Below, piece by piece: positions 35,988-44,845 of a DNA stretch of 64,000 nt (the first letter of the stretch is position 1; the number at the start of each line of letters is the position of its first letter). This stretch comes from Paracoccaceae bacterium (GTDB taxonomy: Bacteria; Pseudomonadota; Alphaproteobacteria; Rhodobacterales; Rhodobacteraceae). The notes beneath the pieces were generated by a model. The model worked only from the letters and a program-made list of their open reading frames with translations, made no database searches and was not told where the DNA came from. The position numbers and the translations under genes are program-made. The DNA lies in the NCBI GenBank assembly GCA_947461435.1, contig CANHLE010000006.1, forward strand, positions 1 to 64,000. Direction: 5' to 3'.

Positions 35988-36695
35988 ATGATCAAGCTGG
36001 AAGTGGCGGTGGACGACGCGTTGGGATTGGCGGCGGCGGTGGCGGGCGGGGCAGACCGGATCGAGGTTTGCGCGGCGCTGGATCTTGGGGGACTGACGCC
36101 TTCGGCCGGTCTGATGGGCGCGGCGGCGGGGTGCGGCGTGCCCTGCTATGCCATGATCCGGCCAAGGGCGGGCGGGTTTTTCTATCCGGCGGAAGATCTG
36201 GCGGTGATGGTTGGGGATATTGCGGCGGCGCGCAGGGCGGGGCTGCGCGGGGTGGTGTTTGGCGCGCTGAGCGCGGATGCGCGGTTGGATGTGCCGGCGA
36301 TGCAGGGTCTGTGCGCGGCGGCGGCGGGACTGGGGGTGACGCTGCACCGGGCCTTTGATCTGATCGAGGATTGGCGACGGGCGGTGGATGCTGCGGTGGA
36401 TCTGGGGATCGAGCGGATCTTGACCAGCGGCGGCGCCTTGGGCGCACCGGCCGGCGCGGCGCGTCTGGCCGAGGTGATGCGCTATGCCGAAGGGCGGATT
36501 ATCGTGATGCCCGGCGCGGGGATTTCGGCGCAGACGATTGGGGGGCTGCGCGGCTTGCCCCTGCGCGAGGTGCATGCCAGTTGCGCCGCACCTGTGGCCA
36601 GCGATCCGCGCGATCTGGCCATGGGCTTTGCCTTGCCCGGGGCGAAGCGCACCGACGCGGGGCGGGTGGCGGCACTGAAGGCGGCGCTGCAGTAG
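35988..36695 (+). CDS. cutC: CutC family protein
   Basis: 235 residues, TIM-barrel. Seen: KLEVAVDDALGLAAAVAGGA with DRIEVC, GGLTPSAGLM, PCYAMIRPRAGGFFY, VTLHRAFDLI, and ILTSGGALGAP, the conserved CutC blocks. The family was named for copper homeostasis in E. coli, but direct copper binding is debated. The ATG has GGGCGG just upstream; divergent from pyrF. Confidence 0.9.
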   Translation: MIKLEVAVDDALGLAAAVAGGADRIEVCAALDLGGLTPSAGLMGAAAGCGVPCYAMIRPRAGGFFYPAEDLAVMVGDIAAARRAGLRGVVFGALSADARLDVPAMQGLCAAAAGLGVTLHRAFDLIEDWRRAVDAAVDLGIERILTSGGALGAPAGAARLAEVMRYAEGRIIVMPGAGISAQTIGGLRGLPLREVHASCAAPVASDPRDLAMGFALPGAKRTDAGRVAALKAALQ

Positions 36696-36812
36696 GGCGG
36701 CGGCCGGGGGGCTGGCGCACAGGCTTTCACGCATTCTTTATGTGGCCGGGGTGCGCAGGCACTGGCAGGGGGGGCGCGTGCATGCCAAGATGGGGCCTGT
36801 AAAGGATGAACC

Positions 36813-37355
36813 ATGGCCCGCATGCCGACCGACATCAGCCCAACGCGACGGGACCGAGGGTTTGAACCAGCCTCGGGGTTGCTGCGTGGTCAGATCCGGG
36901 CCGCGGGCGAGGCGCGCGGTTTTGCACTGACGCGGCTACTGACTCATTGGGCCGAGGTTGCCGGTGACGATCTGGCCGCCCTTACCCGGCCGGTGAAAAT
37001 GTCTTATGGCCGGGCCGAGGGCATGGGGGCCAGCCTTTTGCTTTTGGTGCAGGCCGCCCATGCGCCCATGGTGCAGATGGCGCTGCCAAAGCTGAAAGAC
37101 CGGGTCAACGCGACCTATGGCTATAACGCGATCTCGCGCATTTCGCTGACCCAGACCGCGGCGGTGGGATTTGCCGAAGGTCAGATCGAATTTGCCGCCA
37201 AACCAAAGGCCGAGCGGCTGATCGCCCCCGAGGTGCGCGCTGCGGCGGCACAAACGGCCGCACCGATTGCAGATGCCGGATTGCGCGGTGCCCTTGAGAA
37301 GTTGGCACAAAACGTTTTATCACGATCCAAACACGTGGAAGGCAAAGACACATGA
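36813..37355 (+). CDS. DUF721/DciA-like protein
   Basis: 180 residues. The N-terminal half holds the DciA/DUF721 core: GFALTRLLTHWAEVAGDDLA, LLLLVQAAHAPMVQMALPKL and KDRVNATYGYNAI. DciA loads the replicative helicase DnaB in bacteria that lack DnaC. The C-terminal half (Ala-rich) is less conserved, as in other alphaproteobacteria. The stop overlaps the DsbA-like start. Confidence 0.75.
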   Translation: MARMPTDISPTRRDRGFEPASGLLRGQIRAAGEARGFALTRLLTHWAEVAGDDLAALTRPVKMSYGRAEGMGASLLLLVQAAHAPMVQMALPKLKDRVNATYGYNAISRISLTQTAAVGFAEGQIEFAAKPKAERLIAPEVRAAAAQTAAPIADAGLRGALEKLAQNVLSRSKHVEGKDT

Positions 37356-37987
37356 TGATGAAACTTGCGGGCCTGATCAGCGCCCTGACGATTTCGGCTG
37401 CGCTTGGCGGGACGGCCTTTGCGCAGGAAACGGCCACGACCGAGACCCCTGCGGCCGCGATCGAGATCAAGGATATGATAACGGGCAATCCCGATGCGAC
37501 GGTTACGCTGGTGGAATATGCCAGCTTTACCTGCCCGCATTGCCAACATTTCCATTCCGAAGTGTATTCCAAGATCAAGCCGGAATACATCGACACCGGC
37601 AAGATCAAGTTCGAATACCATGAGGTCTATTTTGACCGTTATGGTCTATGGGCCGCGATGCTGGCACGGTGCGGCGGCGAGATGCGGTATTTCGGCATTG
37701 TCGATATCCTGTTCGACAAACAGCGCGAATGGGCAGGATCCGAAGATCCGGCGCAGGTTGTGGAGAACCTGAAGACCATCGGGCGGTCGGTTGGTCTGGA
37801 AGATGCGGCGATGGACGTTTGCCTGAAAGATCAGGCGATGGCCGAGGCGCTGGTCAAGCATTTCGAGGCGAATATGGCCAAGGACGCCGTGGAAGGCACA
37901 CCGACCTTCTTTATCAACGGCGTCAAGCATTCCAATATGTCCTATGAAGAGATGAAACCGCTTCTGGACGCGGAACTGGCCAAGTAA
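37352..37987 (+). CDS. DsbA-family thiol:disulfide protein, exported
   Basis: 211 residues. A signal peptide (about 1-24, LGGTAFAQ) is followed by a DsbA/Com1-like fold with active site FTCPHCQHFH and the cis-Pro loop GTPTFFINGVKH. Two further Cys (LARCGGE, MDVCLK) lie in the helical insert. It probably oxidises or isomerises disulfides in the periplasm. Starts with three ATG codons in a row; overlaps the DciA-like stop and the next gene. Confidence 0.88.
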   Translation: MMMKLAGLISALTISAALGGTAFAQETATTETPAAAIEIKDMITGNPDATVTLVEYASFTCPHCQHFHSEVYSKIKPEYIDTGKIKFEYHEVYFDRYGLWAAMLARCGGEMRYFGIVDILFDKQREWAGSEDPAQVVENLKTIGRSVGLEDAAMDVCLKDQAMAEALVKHFEANMAKDAVEGTPTFFINGVKHSNMSYEEMKPLLDAELAK

Positions 37988-39117
37988 TGGCACCGCTGGA
38001 GGGGATCCGGGTTATTGAACTTGCCCGGATTTTGGCAGGGCCCTGGGCCGGACAGACCTTGTCCGATCTGGGGGCCGAGGTGATCAAGGTGGAGGCCCCC
38101 GAGGGCGATGACACGCGCCGCTGGGGCCCCCCTTGGGTGGAGCGTGGCGGCGAAAGAACGGCTGCGTATTTTCACGCCTGCAATCGCGGCAAAAAAGGCA
38201 TCACCTGCGATTTTCGCACCGCCGAAGGGCAAGAGGTGGTGCGCCGTCTGGTCGCCGATGCCGATGTGGTGATCGAGAATTTCAAGGTGGGCGGTCTGGC
38301 CAAATACGGGTTGGATTATGCCAGCCTGAAGGCCGTGAACCCCAAGATCATTTACTGTTCGATTACCGGATTTGGGCAGGACGGGCCCTATGCGCATCGG
38401 GCCGGCTATGATTTCATCATTCAAGGCATGGCCGGATTGATGAGCGTGACCGGAGAACCCGAAGGCCAGCCGCAAAAGGTGGGCGTGGCGGTGACCGATA
38501 TTTTCACCGGTGTCTATTCTGCCACGGCGATTCTGGCGGCTTTGGTTCAGCGCGGCCGCACGGGCGTGGGCCAGCATCTTGATCTGGCGCTGATGGATGT
38601 TGCGACCAGCGTGATGGCCAATCAGGCGATGAACTATTTGACCACCGGAGTTGCGCCGGGAAAGATGGGCAATGCGCACCCCAATCTGGCCCCCTATGCG
38701 GTGTTTGACTGCGCCGATGGCTGGATCATTCTGGCGACCGGCAATGATGGCCAATATCAGCGCCTGTGTCAGGTTCTGGGTCTTGCCGATATGGCTGCTG
38801 ATCCTGACTATCTTGGCAATTCAGACCGGATTGCGCACCGCGCCGAGATGACACGCCGATTGACAGAAGCCACCCAACGCTGGAGCAAGGCCGACCTTTT
38901 GGCGGCCTGCGAGGCGCAGGGCGTTCCTGCGGGGCCCATCAACGATCTGGCTGAGGTGTTTGCCGATCCGCAAGTGATTGCGCGCGCCCTGCAGATTGCC
39001 CCGGGCGGTGTGCCGGGGATCAGATCTCCGATGTCTTTTTCAGGTGCGGATCTGTCGCTTGATCGCCCGGCACCCACCTTGGGCGAGCATCAGAACGAGA
39101 TTTTGGGCAAGCTTTGA
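37987..39117 (+). CDS. Class III CoA transferase (CaiB/BaiF family)
   Basis: 376 residues. Seen: LEGIRVIELARILAGPWAGQ at the start, ADVVIENFKVGGLAKYGLDY, YCSITGFGQDGPYAHRAGYD, and the catalytic-Asp helix LDLALMDVATSVMANQAMNY. It moves CoA between carboxylic acids (formyl-CoA:oxalate or carnitine type). The donor and acceptor cannot be told. The start shares one base with the preceding stop (TAATG). Confidence 0.92.
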   Translation: MAPLEGIRVIELARILAGPWAGQTLSDLGAEVIKVEAPEGDDTRRWGPPWVERGGERTAAYFHACNRGKKGITCDFRTAEGQEVVRRLVADADVVIENFKVGGLAKYGLDYASLKAVNPKIIYCSITGFGQDGPYAHRAGYDFIIQGMAGLMSVTGEPEGQPQKVGVAVTDIFTGVYSATAILAALVQRGRTGVGQHLDLALMDVATSVMANQAMNYLTTGVAPGKMGNAHPNLAPYAVFDCADGWIILATGNDGQYQRLCQVLGLADMAADPDYLGNSDRIAHRAEMTRRLTEATQRWSKADLLAACEAQGVPAGPINDLAEVFADPQVIARALQIAPGGVPGIRSPMSFSGADLSLDRPAPTLGEHQNEILGKL

Positions 39118-39132
39118 GGGCGGCGTCAGCGA

Positions 39133-40107
39133 TTACAGGGCCAGCGTCGACAAGGCGGCATCAAGGCCTGCCCAATCTTCGATCTGAAGGCGGACGGGCA
39201 GGGTCAGGACCTTGGCCCGAAAGCTGGGTGGCAGACGGGTTGCGTCCTTTTCGGTGGTGACCAGATTGGCGTTGTGCATCATCGCCTCGGCCTCAAGCCG
39301 CAGCAAAAGGGCGTCTGACAGGGGTTGGTGATCGTCCAGCGCCTCGGCCCGGATCACCTGCGCGCCAAGGCTGCGCAGGGTGGCAAAGAATTTATCGGGG
39401 CGACCGATGCCCGCAAAGGCGATCACGGGGGCGCCGTGCCAATCCATGCCGGTCAGCAGTGGTTTGATCTGGCCTTGGGTGATGGGAAGCGCCGGTTTGT
39501 CAAAGGCCATGCGGGCAAGGGGCGGGCCGATCAGCAGCAGATGATCGGCGCGGGCCAACCCTTGGGCGACGGGTTCGCGCAAGGGGCCCGCCGGAAGGCA
39601 AAGACCATTGCCCCAGCCGGTTTCGGCATCCACCACCAGCAGCGACAGATCCTTGTGCAGGCCGGGGTTTTGAAAGCCATCATCCATCAAGATCACATCG
39701 GCGCCCAGACCTTCGGCCAGACGCGCCCCAGCGGCCCGATCGCGCGCGATCACGGTGGTGGCAAAGGCCGTCAGCAACAGCGGCTCGTCGCCCACATCGG
39801 CGGCGCTGTGGCGGGCCAGATCCACCACGATGGGACCGGTCAATGCCCCGCCATGCCCGCGCGACAAGATCACAACCTTGCGCCCGCGGGCGGACAGCCG
39901 GTCTGTCAGGGCGATGGCCGTGGGGGTCTTGCCCGTGCCGCCGACATTCAGGTTGCCGATGCAGATGACGGGGATGCGCGCCTTGTACCCGGGGCGCGCC
40001 ACGCGCCGCGCCGTCAGGGCCGCGGTCACCCAACCCAGCGGGGCCAGCAGCCGTGCGGCAAACCCGGGGCGCGCGGGCGGGTTAAACCAAAAGGCGGGCG
40101 GGCGCAT
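39133..40107 (-). CDS. lpxK: Tetraacyldisaccharide 4'-kinase (lipid A synthesis)
   Basis: 324 residues. It phosphorylates the 4' position of the lipid A disaccharide at the inner membrane. The P-loop [18 protein letters not shown] is near residues 53-70; [16 protein letters not shown]-type [22 protein letters not shown] and [12 protein letters not shown] are conserved. Its ATG overlaps the waaA-like stop, so the two are coupled. Confidence 0.94.
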   Translation of the reverse strand: MRPPAFWFNPPARPGFAARLLAPLGWVTAALTARRVARPGYKARIPVICIGNLNVGGTGKTPTAIALTDRLSARGRKVVILSRGHGGALTGPIVVDLARHSAADVGDEPLLLTAFATTVIARDRAAGARLAEGLGADVILMDDGFQNPGLHKDLSLLVVDAETGWGNGLCLPAGPLREPVAQGLARADHLLLIGPPLARMAFDKPALPITQGQIKPLLTGMDWHGAPVIAFAGIGRPDKFFATLRSLGAQVIRAEALDDHQPLSDALLLRLEAEAMMHNANLVTTEKDATRLPPSFRAKVLTLPVRLQIEDWAGLDAALSTLAL

Positions 40108-41300
40108 CAGGGCGGTCCGTCCATGATCTGGCGGATCGTGACCAGAAGATCCGCTGTCACCTCGGCGCCGTCCGAGACGACTTCCCAAGCCGCATGGGCC
40201 TGACGCGCGGCCCGGTCGGGCGACAAAAGATCGGACAGGCCCATCGACAAATCCGAGGTTGAGGCCACCATCCGCGCGGCAAGAGCCGATCCAAGACCCG
40301 CATAGGCGCTGCCAAACCTGCCGGTACGAGGGCCAAAAATGATGGCCGATCCGGTGCTGGCTGCTTCCATCGGGTTCACGTGACACCCCTGCCCCATCAG
40401 GCTGCCGCCCAGAAACGTAACCGGGGCAAGCCGGTACCACAGACCGATTTCGCCCGGCTGATCGGGGATGAACACCTCGACCGTGGGGTCGGGTTCCTGT
40501 TCCAGACTGCGGCGGGCCACTTGCCAGCCTTCGCGGGTTTCCAATCGCTGCGCCAGCGCGGCTGCACGGTTCAGATCTTCGGGGACAAGGATCAACAGCA
40601 GGCGATGAGACAGGGCAAGGGCATGGCGATGCGCCGTGATGACCGCCTCTTCTTCGATCTGCGGCACAGACATGGCCAGCCAAACCGGGCGGCCCGACAA
40701 AAGGCCCGCCAGCGAGGCGCGCTCGGCCTCGAGGTAGGGCAGAACGAGGGGGGTCTTTTCCAGCTTGCCCGTGACCTTCAGACGGTCCGGATCCGCGCCG
40801 GCCTTGCGAAAGGCGCGCGCTGCGGCAGGATCGACCATGTGAAGGGCGCGAAAGCCTGCCAAGGTGCTGCGGAGCAGACCGGGATACCAGCCATCGCGAT
40901 CCGGCATCAGATGCGGTTGGCGCGCTTCGACCATCAGGACGGGCAGTTTACGGCTGTTCGCCTCGTGCAAGAGCGAGGGGCGCAATTCCCCTTCGGCGCA
41001 CAGGATCACCTCCGGTGACCAATAGTTCAGAAATTCGCGCACCTCGGCGGGGGCGTCGGGGGGGGCTTCTTGCACGACAACGCCGCGCAGGGGTGCCGGG
41101 TCGGGACTGGTCAGAAGAACGCCGATCCCATCTTCGTCAACCAGACGCCGGGCCAGTTCGGCCATGCCGGGCCGACTGTCTGCGGTTGGGGCATGCAGCC
41201 AGACCAGACGCCCCGCCGGGCGCATCGGGCGGCCGTCTGGCGGGCGGGCATCGCGCCGCGCCGCCATGTTGTAAAGCGCCAGACCAACCGAATAGGCCAT
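40107..41300 (-). CDS. WaaA/KdtA-like Kdo transferase homologue with altered catalytic motif
   Basis: 397 residues. The two-domain GT-B layout of WaaA is recognisable: [20 protein letters not shown] at the N-terminus, [16 protein letters not shown], and [20 protein letters not shown] then GSAIIFGP near the C-terminus. In WaaA the first block normally reads HAVSVGE, whose Glu is the general base; here it is HAPTADS, so that Glu is missing. The usual N-terminal membrane anchor is short or absent. Adjacent lpxK fits lipid A/Kdo work, but this copy may be inactive or do a different transfer. Confidence 0.75.
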   Translation of the reverse strand: MAYSVGLALYNMAARRDARPPDGRPMRPAGRLVWLHAPTADSRPGMAELARRLVDEDGIGVLLTSPDPAPLRGVVVQEAPPDAPAEVREFLNYWSPEVILCAEGELRPSLLHEANSRKLPVLMVEARQPHLMPDRDGWYPGLLRSTLAGFRALHMVDPAAARAFRKAGADPDRLKVTGKLEKTPLVLPYLEAERASLAGLLSGRPVWLAMSVPQIEEEAVITAHRHALALSHRLLLILVPEDLNRAAALAQRLETREGWQVARRSLEQEPDPTVEVFIPDQPGEIGLWYRLAPVTFLGGSLMGQGCHVNPMEAASTGSAIIFGPRTGRFGSAYAGLGSALAARMVASTSDLSMGLSDLLSPDRAARQAHAAWEVVSDGAEVTADLLVTIRQIMDGPP

Positions 41301-41312
41301 ACCGAAGCGGCG

Positions 41313-41549
41313 TCAGCTGTTCGCGGTGGTGGCTTCGCTGGTGCCGTCTTCGCGCAGACGATCCAGCGCGGCGATGAAATACCGCATATGGGCATTGTCG
41401 ACGGTGCGCTGCGCCTCGGCCTTCCAGGCGCGATGGGCGCTGTCGTAATCGGGGAAGATCCCCACGACGTGCAAATTGGACGGATCCTTGAAGACCGACT
41501 TTTGGGGCGAGACCAATTCGCCGCCAAAGACGAGGTGAAGTTTGCTCAT
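41313..41549 (-). CDS. DUF4170 family protein
   Basis: 78 residues. HLVFGGELVSPQKSVFKDPS and FPDYDSAHRAWKAEAQRTVD with AHMRYFIA match DUF4170, a short alphaproteobacterial family of unknown function found beside lipid A/Kdo genes. It lies 12 bases upstream of the WaaA-like gene on the same strand. Confidence 0.8.
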   Translation of the reverse strand: MSKLHLVFGGELVSPQKSVFKDPSNLHVVGIFPDYDSAHRAWKAEAQRTVDNAHMRYFIAALDRLREDGTSEATTANS

Positions 41550-41570
41550 ACCGGGGTTCCTGAGTTCAAT

Positions 41571-42869
41571 TTACAAAACATAGCGCGAGATATCGGCAGA
41601 CCGGGAGAGCGCCCCGACGTTGGACTCGACAAAGCTTTCATCGACTTGAACCGCGTCGCCAGACCGATCCGGGGCCGTAAAGGACAGATCTTCAAAAACC
41701 CGTTCCATGACGGTGTAAAGCCGCCGCGCGCCGATATTTTCGACGGATCTGTTCACTTCAGCGGCGATGCGCGCAAGGGCCTTTATGCCGCCATCGGTGA
41801 AGGTGACGGTCACCTGTTCGGTGGCCATCAATCCAGCATATTGCAAGGTCAGGGCATTTTCGGTTTCGGTGAGGATGCGCACAAAGTCATCTTCGGTCAG
41901 GGGTTGCAGTTCCACCCGGATCGGCAGACGGCCTTGCAATTCGGGCAGAAGATCGGACGGCTTTGCAACGTGAAAGGCCCCCGAGGCAATGAACAGGATA
42001 TGGTCGGTCTTCACCGGGCCATATTTGGTGGACACGGTCGTGCCTTCGATCAGGGGCAGAAGATCGCGCTGCACGCCTTCGCGGCTGACATCGGCGCCGC
42101 GCGCATCGGCACGGGCACAGATCTTGTCGATCTCGTCCAGAAAGACGATGCCGTTTTCCTGCACAGAATCCAACGCCGCCGCCTTGACCGCGTCATCGTC
42201 CAAAAGCTTGTCGGCTTCTTGTCCGATCAACAGATCATAGCTGTCCGCGACCGAAACCCGCTTGCGCGTGGTCTTGCCGCCAAAGGCCTTGAACAGATCT
42301 TGCAGCCCCTGCATCTGGGTGTCCATGCCGGGCATGGCGCCAAACATGGCCGGGGGCGCAGCGGTGTCTTGCACCTCTATTTCGATCATGGTGTCGTCAA
42401 GCTCTCCGCGCTTGAGCTTGCCGCGGAACATCTCGCGGGTTTGTTCACGCGCGTCTTTGCCTGCCAGCGCCTCGACCACCCGTTCTTCGGCGGCGCGCTG
42501 CGCGCGGGCCTTGACCTCGTCGCGCATCCGCGTGCGGGTGTCAGAGATCGCGGTATCGACCAGATCGCGGATGATACTGTCCACATCGCGGCCGACATAG
42601 CCAACTTCGGTAAACTTGGTCGCTTCGACCTTCAAGAAGGGCGCGCGGGCCAGTTTGGCCAGACGGCGCGCGATTTCGGTTTTGCCAACGCCCGTTGGCC
42701 CGATCATCAAGATGTTTTTCGGGTAAACCTCGTCGCGCAGGTCGGCTGACAGATGTTTGCGGCGCCAGCGGCTGCGCAGGGCCACGGCCACGGCGCGTTT
42801 TGCATCGCGCTGACCGATGATGAAACGGTCCAGTTCCGACACGATTTCGCGGGGGGTCAGGTTGGTCAT
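41571..42869 (-). CDS. hslU: ATP-dependent protease ATPase subunit HslU
   Basis: 432 residues. AAA+ unfoldase of the HslUV protease. Walker [16 protein letters not shown]-domain (about 110-240) with [20 protein letters not shown], Walker [12 protein letters not shown], sensor block [18 protein letters not shown] and the C-terminal SRYVL tail that docks into HslV. The ATG overlaps the hslV stop (ATGA). Confidence 0.97.
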   Translation of the reverse strand: MTNLTPREIVSELDRFIIGQRDAKRAVAVALRSRWRRKHLSADLRDEVYPKNILMIGPTGVGKTEIARRLAKLARAPFLKVEATKFTEVGYVGRDVDSIIRDLVDTAISDTRTRMRDEVKARAQRAAEERVVEALAGKDAREQTREMFRGKLKRGELDDTMIEIEVQDTAAPPAMFGAMPGMDTQMQGLQDLFKAFGGKTTRKRVSVADSYDLLIGQEADKLLDDDAVKAAALDSVQENGIVFLDEIDKICARADARGADVSREGVQRDLLPLIEGTTVSTKYGPVKTDHILFIASGAFHVAKPSDLLPELQGRLPIRVELQPLTEDDFVRILTETENALTLQYAGLMATEQVTVTFTDGGIKALARIAAEVNRSVENIGARRLYTVMERVFEDLSFTAPDRSGDAVQVDESFVESNVGALSRSADISRYVL

Positions 42870-43423
42870 TTGGAAATCTTTTCGACGGTCAGGTTGCCAT
42901 TGGTGAACACGCAAATTTCGGCCGCAATCGCCATGGCCTTTCGGGCGATGGTTTCGGCATCCATATCGGTGGCCATCAGGCCCCGCGCGGCGGCAAGGGC
43001 GAAATTCCCGCCTGAACCGATGGCCGCAATGTCATTTTCGGGTTCCAAGACATCCCCTGCCCCGGTCAACACAAACAGCTGATCCCCATCGGTGACGATC
43101 AACATCGCCTCAAGGTTGCGCAGGTATTTGTCGGTGCGCCAATCCTTGGCCAGATCGACACAGGCGCGGGCCAGTTGGCCCGGTGACGATTCAAGTTTGG
43201 CTTCAAGACGCTCCAGCAGGGTGAAGGCATCGGCGGTGGATCCGGCAAAGCCGCAGACAACATCCTGCCCGCCGGGCGACAGTCGGCGCACCTTGCGCGC
43301 CGTGCCCTTGATGACGGTATTGCCCAGCGAAACCTGCCCATCACCCGCCACAACAACCTGACCGCCGCGGCGCACTGCGACAATGGTGGTGCCGTGCCAG
43401 CCGGGGAATTTGTCTTCGGCCAT
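42866..43423 (-). CDS. hslV: ATP-dependent protease peptidase subunit HslV
   Basis: 185 residues. Proteasome-beta-like threonine peptidase. The nucleophile Thr is in [13 protein letters not shown] (about residue 12), after a short propeptide as is usual in alphaproteobacteria; [17 protein letters not shown] and [16 protein letters not shown] are conserved. It is transcribed with hslU. Confidence 0.96.
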   Translation of the reverse strand: MAEDKFPGWHGTTIVAVRRGGQVVVAGDGQVSLGNTVIKGTARKVRRLSPGGQDVVCGFAGSTADAFTLLERLEAKLESSPGQLARACVDLAKDWRTDKYLRNLEAMLIVTDGDQLFVLTGAGDVLEPENDIAAIGSGGNFALAAARGLMATDMDAETIARKAMAIAAEICVFTNGNLTVEKISK

Positions 43424-43513
43424 TCTGCATCTCCTGTTCTGGTGCCTATATGAGGCCCCGGCGCCGGGCAGACAAGCCTTTCGCCATGCGTTGGGACGCA
43501 CTAGGGTGATGGG

Positions 43514-44413
43514 ATGACGATTATGTATTTTTATTTGGGGCAAGGCGGGCGCAAGGCGGTTCTGGAGGGCCAGAAGCGGATGACGACGCGCGTGAAGGCG
43601 GCGGTCGAAGCGGCGGGTTGGACGGTGGAGATGCGCCCTGCCGAAGAGAGGGACTTGATCCCGGGGCGGACGGGATTTCACCTTGTCTTGAACGAAGAGG
43701 TGCCCGCAGACCATTGTCTGACCCTGCGGCGTGTGGGCTGGGAGCCGTTTTGGCGGATCGAGCGGACCAATGACCGTTGGGATTGGGAGATTGCCGACCT
43801 CGCCTTTGATCCCAGCAGCCAGGATCTGGCCAAGGCCGCGCGATTTGTCGACCATTGGCGGCGCCAGTTGTTTGAGGGGCGCCCCCTGACGACGGGCGGC
43901 GGTGTATTTGTGCCCTTGCAAGGCAAATTGACCCAGAGACGCCATTTTCAGGCGGCCAGTCCGATCGAGATGCTGCGGCGGGTTGCGGCGCGCTGGCCGG
44001 ACCGGGCGGTGACGGCCACCTTGCACCCGGCCGAGGTTTACAGTGACGCGGAGCGTGACGCCTTGGCACAGATGGCGCACGAGATTCCGAACCTGAGGGT
44101 TCAGACAGAGGGGTCAGAGGCGGCTTTGCGGGCCTGCGATCTGGTTGTCACCGAAAATTCGACCATGGCGCTGAAAGCCTATATTGCCGAAAAGCCGGTG
44201 ATGCTGTGGGCGCGGATCGATTTTCACCATATCGCAGCCTCGGTGCCGCGACTGGGCCAAGAGGCCGCCTTTGCGCTGGTGGAGGCGCAGTTGGCGCCGG
44301 ACTATGCCCGCTATCTGCTGTGGTATTTCCGCGACCACTGTCTTCGGTCCTGGGACGGGGCGGCGGAAGAGGCCATTCGCGCAAGGCTGCGCGCGCTGGA
44401 CTGGCCGATATGA
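43514..44413 (+). CDS. Putative polysaccharide-related (capsule synthesis-like) protein
   Basis: 299 residues, no signal peptide. The C-terminal half has [22 protein letters not shown] and [14 protein letters not shown], which resembles the nucleotide-sugar-binding region of capsule polysaccharide synthesis (KpsC/KpsS-like) proteins: a buried ENST motif and a GKP-like turn. The N-terminal half ([20 protein letters not shown]) is not recognised. A glycosyltransferase-like role is inferred, with low certainty. It is divergent from hslV. Confidence 0.45.
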   Translation: MTIMYFYLGQGGRKAVLEGQKRMTTRVKAAVEAAGWTVEMRPAEERDLIPGRTGFHLVLNEEVPADHCLTLRRVGWEPFWRIERTNDRWDWEIADLAFDPSSQDLAKAARFVDHWRRQLFEGRPLTTGGGVFVPLQGKLTQRRHFQAASPIEMLRRVAARWPDRAVTATLHPAEVYSDAERDALAQMAHEIPNLRVQTEGSEAALRACDLVVTENSTMALKAYIAEKPVMLWARIDFHHIAASVPRLGQEAAFALVEAQLAPDYARYLLWYFRDHCLRSWDGAAEEAIRARLRALDWPI

Positions 44414-44440
44414 AAAGGGCGCCCGCAACGGGGCGCCCAA
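44413..44440. terminator. Terminator between convergent genes
   Basis: GGGCGCCC (44417-44424), loop GCAACG, GGGCGCCC (44431-44438), preceded by AAAA. On the minus strand this gives a stem followed by TTTT, suited to trxA; the plus-strand side lacks a T-run. Confidence 0.75.
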
Positions 44441-44461
44441 ACACCGGGCCAAAACGGCCGA

Positions 44462-44788
44462 TCAGATGGCGGACTGGATCCAGTTTGCCAAGGCCGCCTT
44501 GGGGGCAGCGCCCACCTTGTTCGAGACAACCTGGCCGTCTTTGAACAGGAACAGCGAGGGAATGCCGCGCACGCCCAGCACGGCGGGACTGTCGGGATTT
44601 TCATCGACGTTGACTTTGACGATCTTCACCTTGCCGGCGTATTCTGCGGCAAGCTCTTCCAAGGCTGGGCCGATCTGGCGGCAAGGACCGCACCATTCTG
44701 CCCAGAAATCCACGACCACGGGGATCGTCGAGTTGCGGACTTCGGCATCAAAAGTGGCGTCGGTAACTGCGACGGTATTCGCGCCCAT
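44462..44788 (-). CDS. trxA: Thioredoxin
   Basis: 108 residues. The active site [15 protein letters not shown] and cis-Pro loop [13 protein letters not shown] are intact; length is standard. It reduces cytoplasmic disulfides. It lies downstream of addA with 57 bases between, on the same strand. Confidence 0.96.
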   Translation of the reverse strand: MGANTVAVTDATFDAEVRNSTIPVVVDFWAEWCGPCRQIGPALEELAAEYAGKVKIVKVNVDENPDSPAVLGVRGIPSLFLFKDGQVVSNKVGAAPKAALANWIQSAI

Positions 44789-44845
44789 GGCGGCTCTCCA
44801 ATTAGCAGGGTTGGGGGTTGAACCTAAGGAGTGGGGGGCGAGTCG

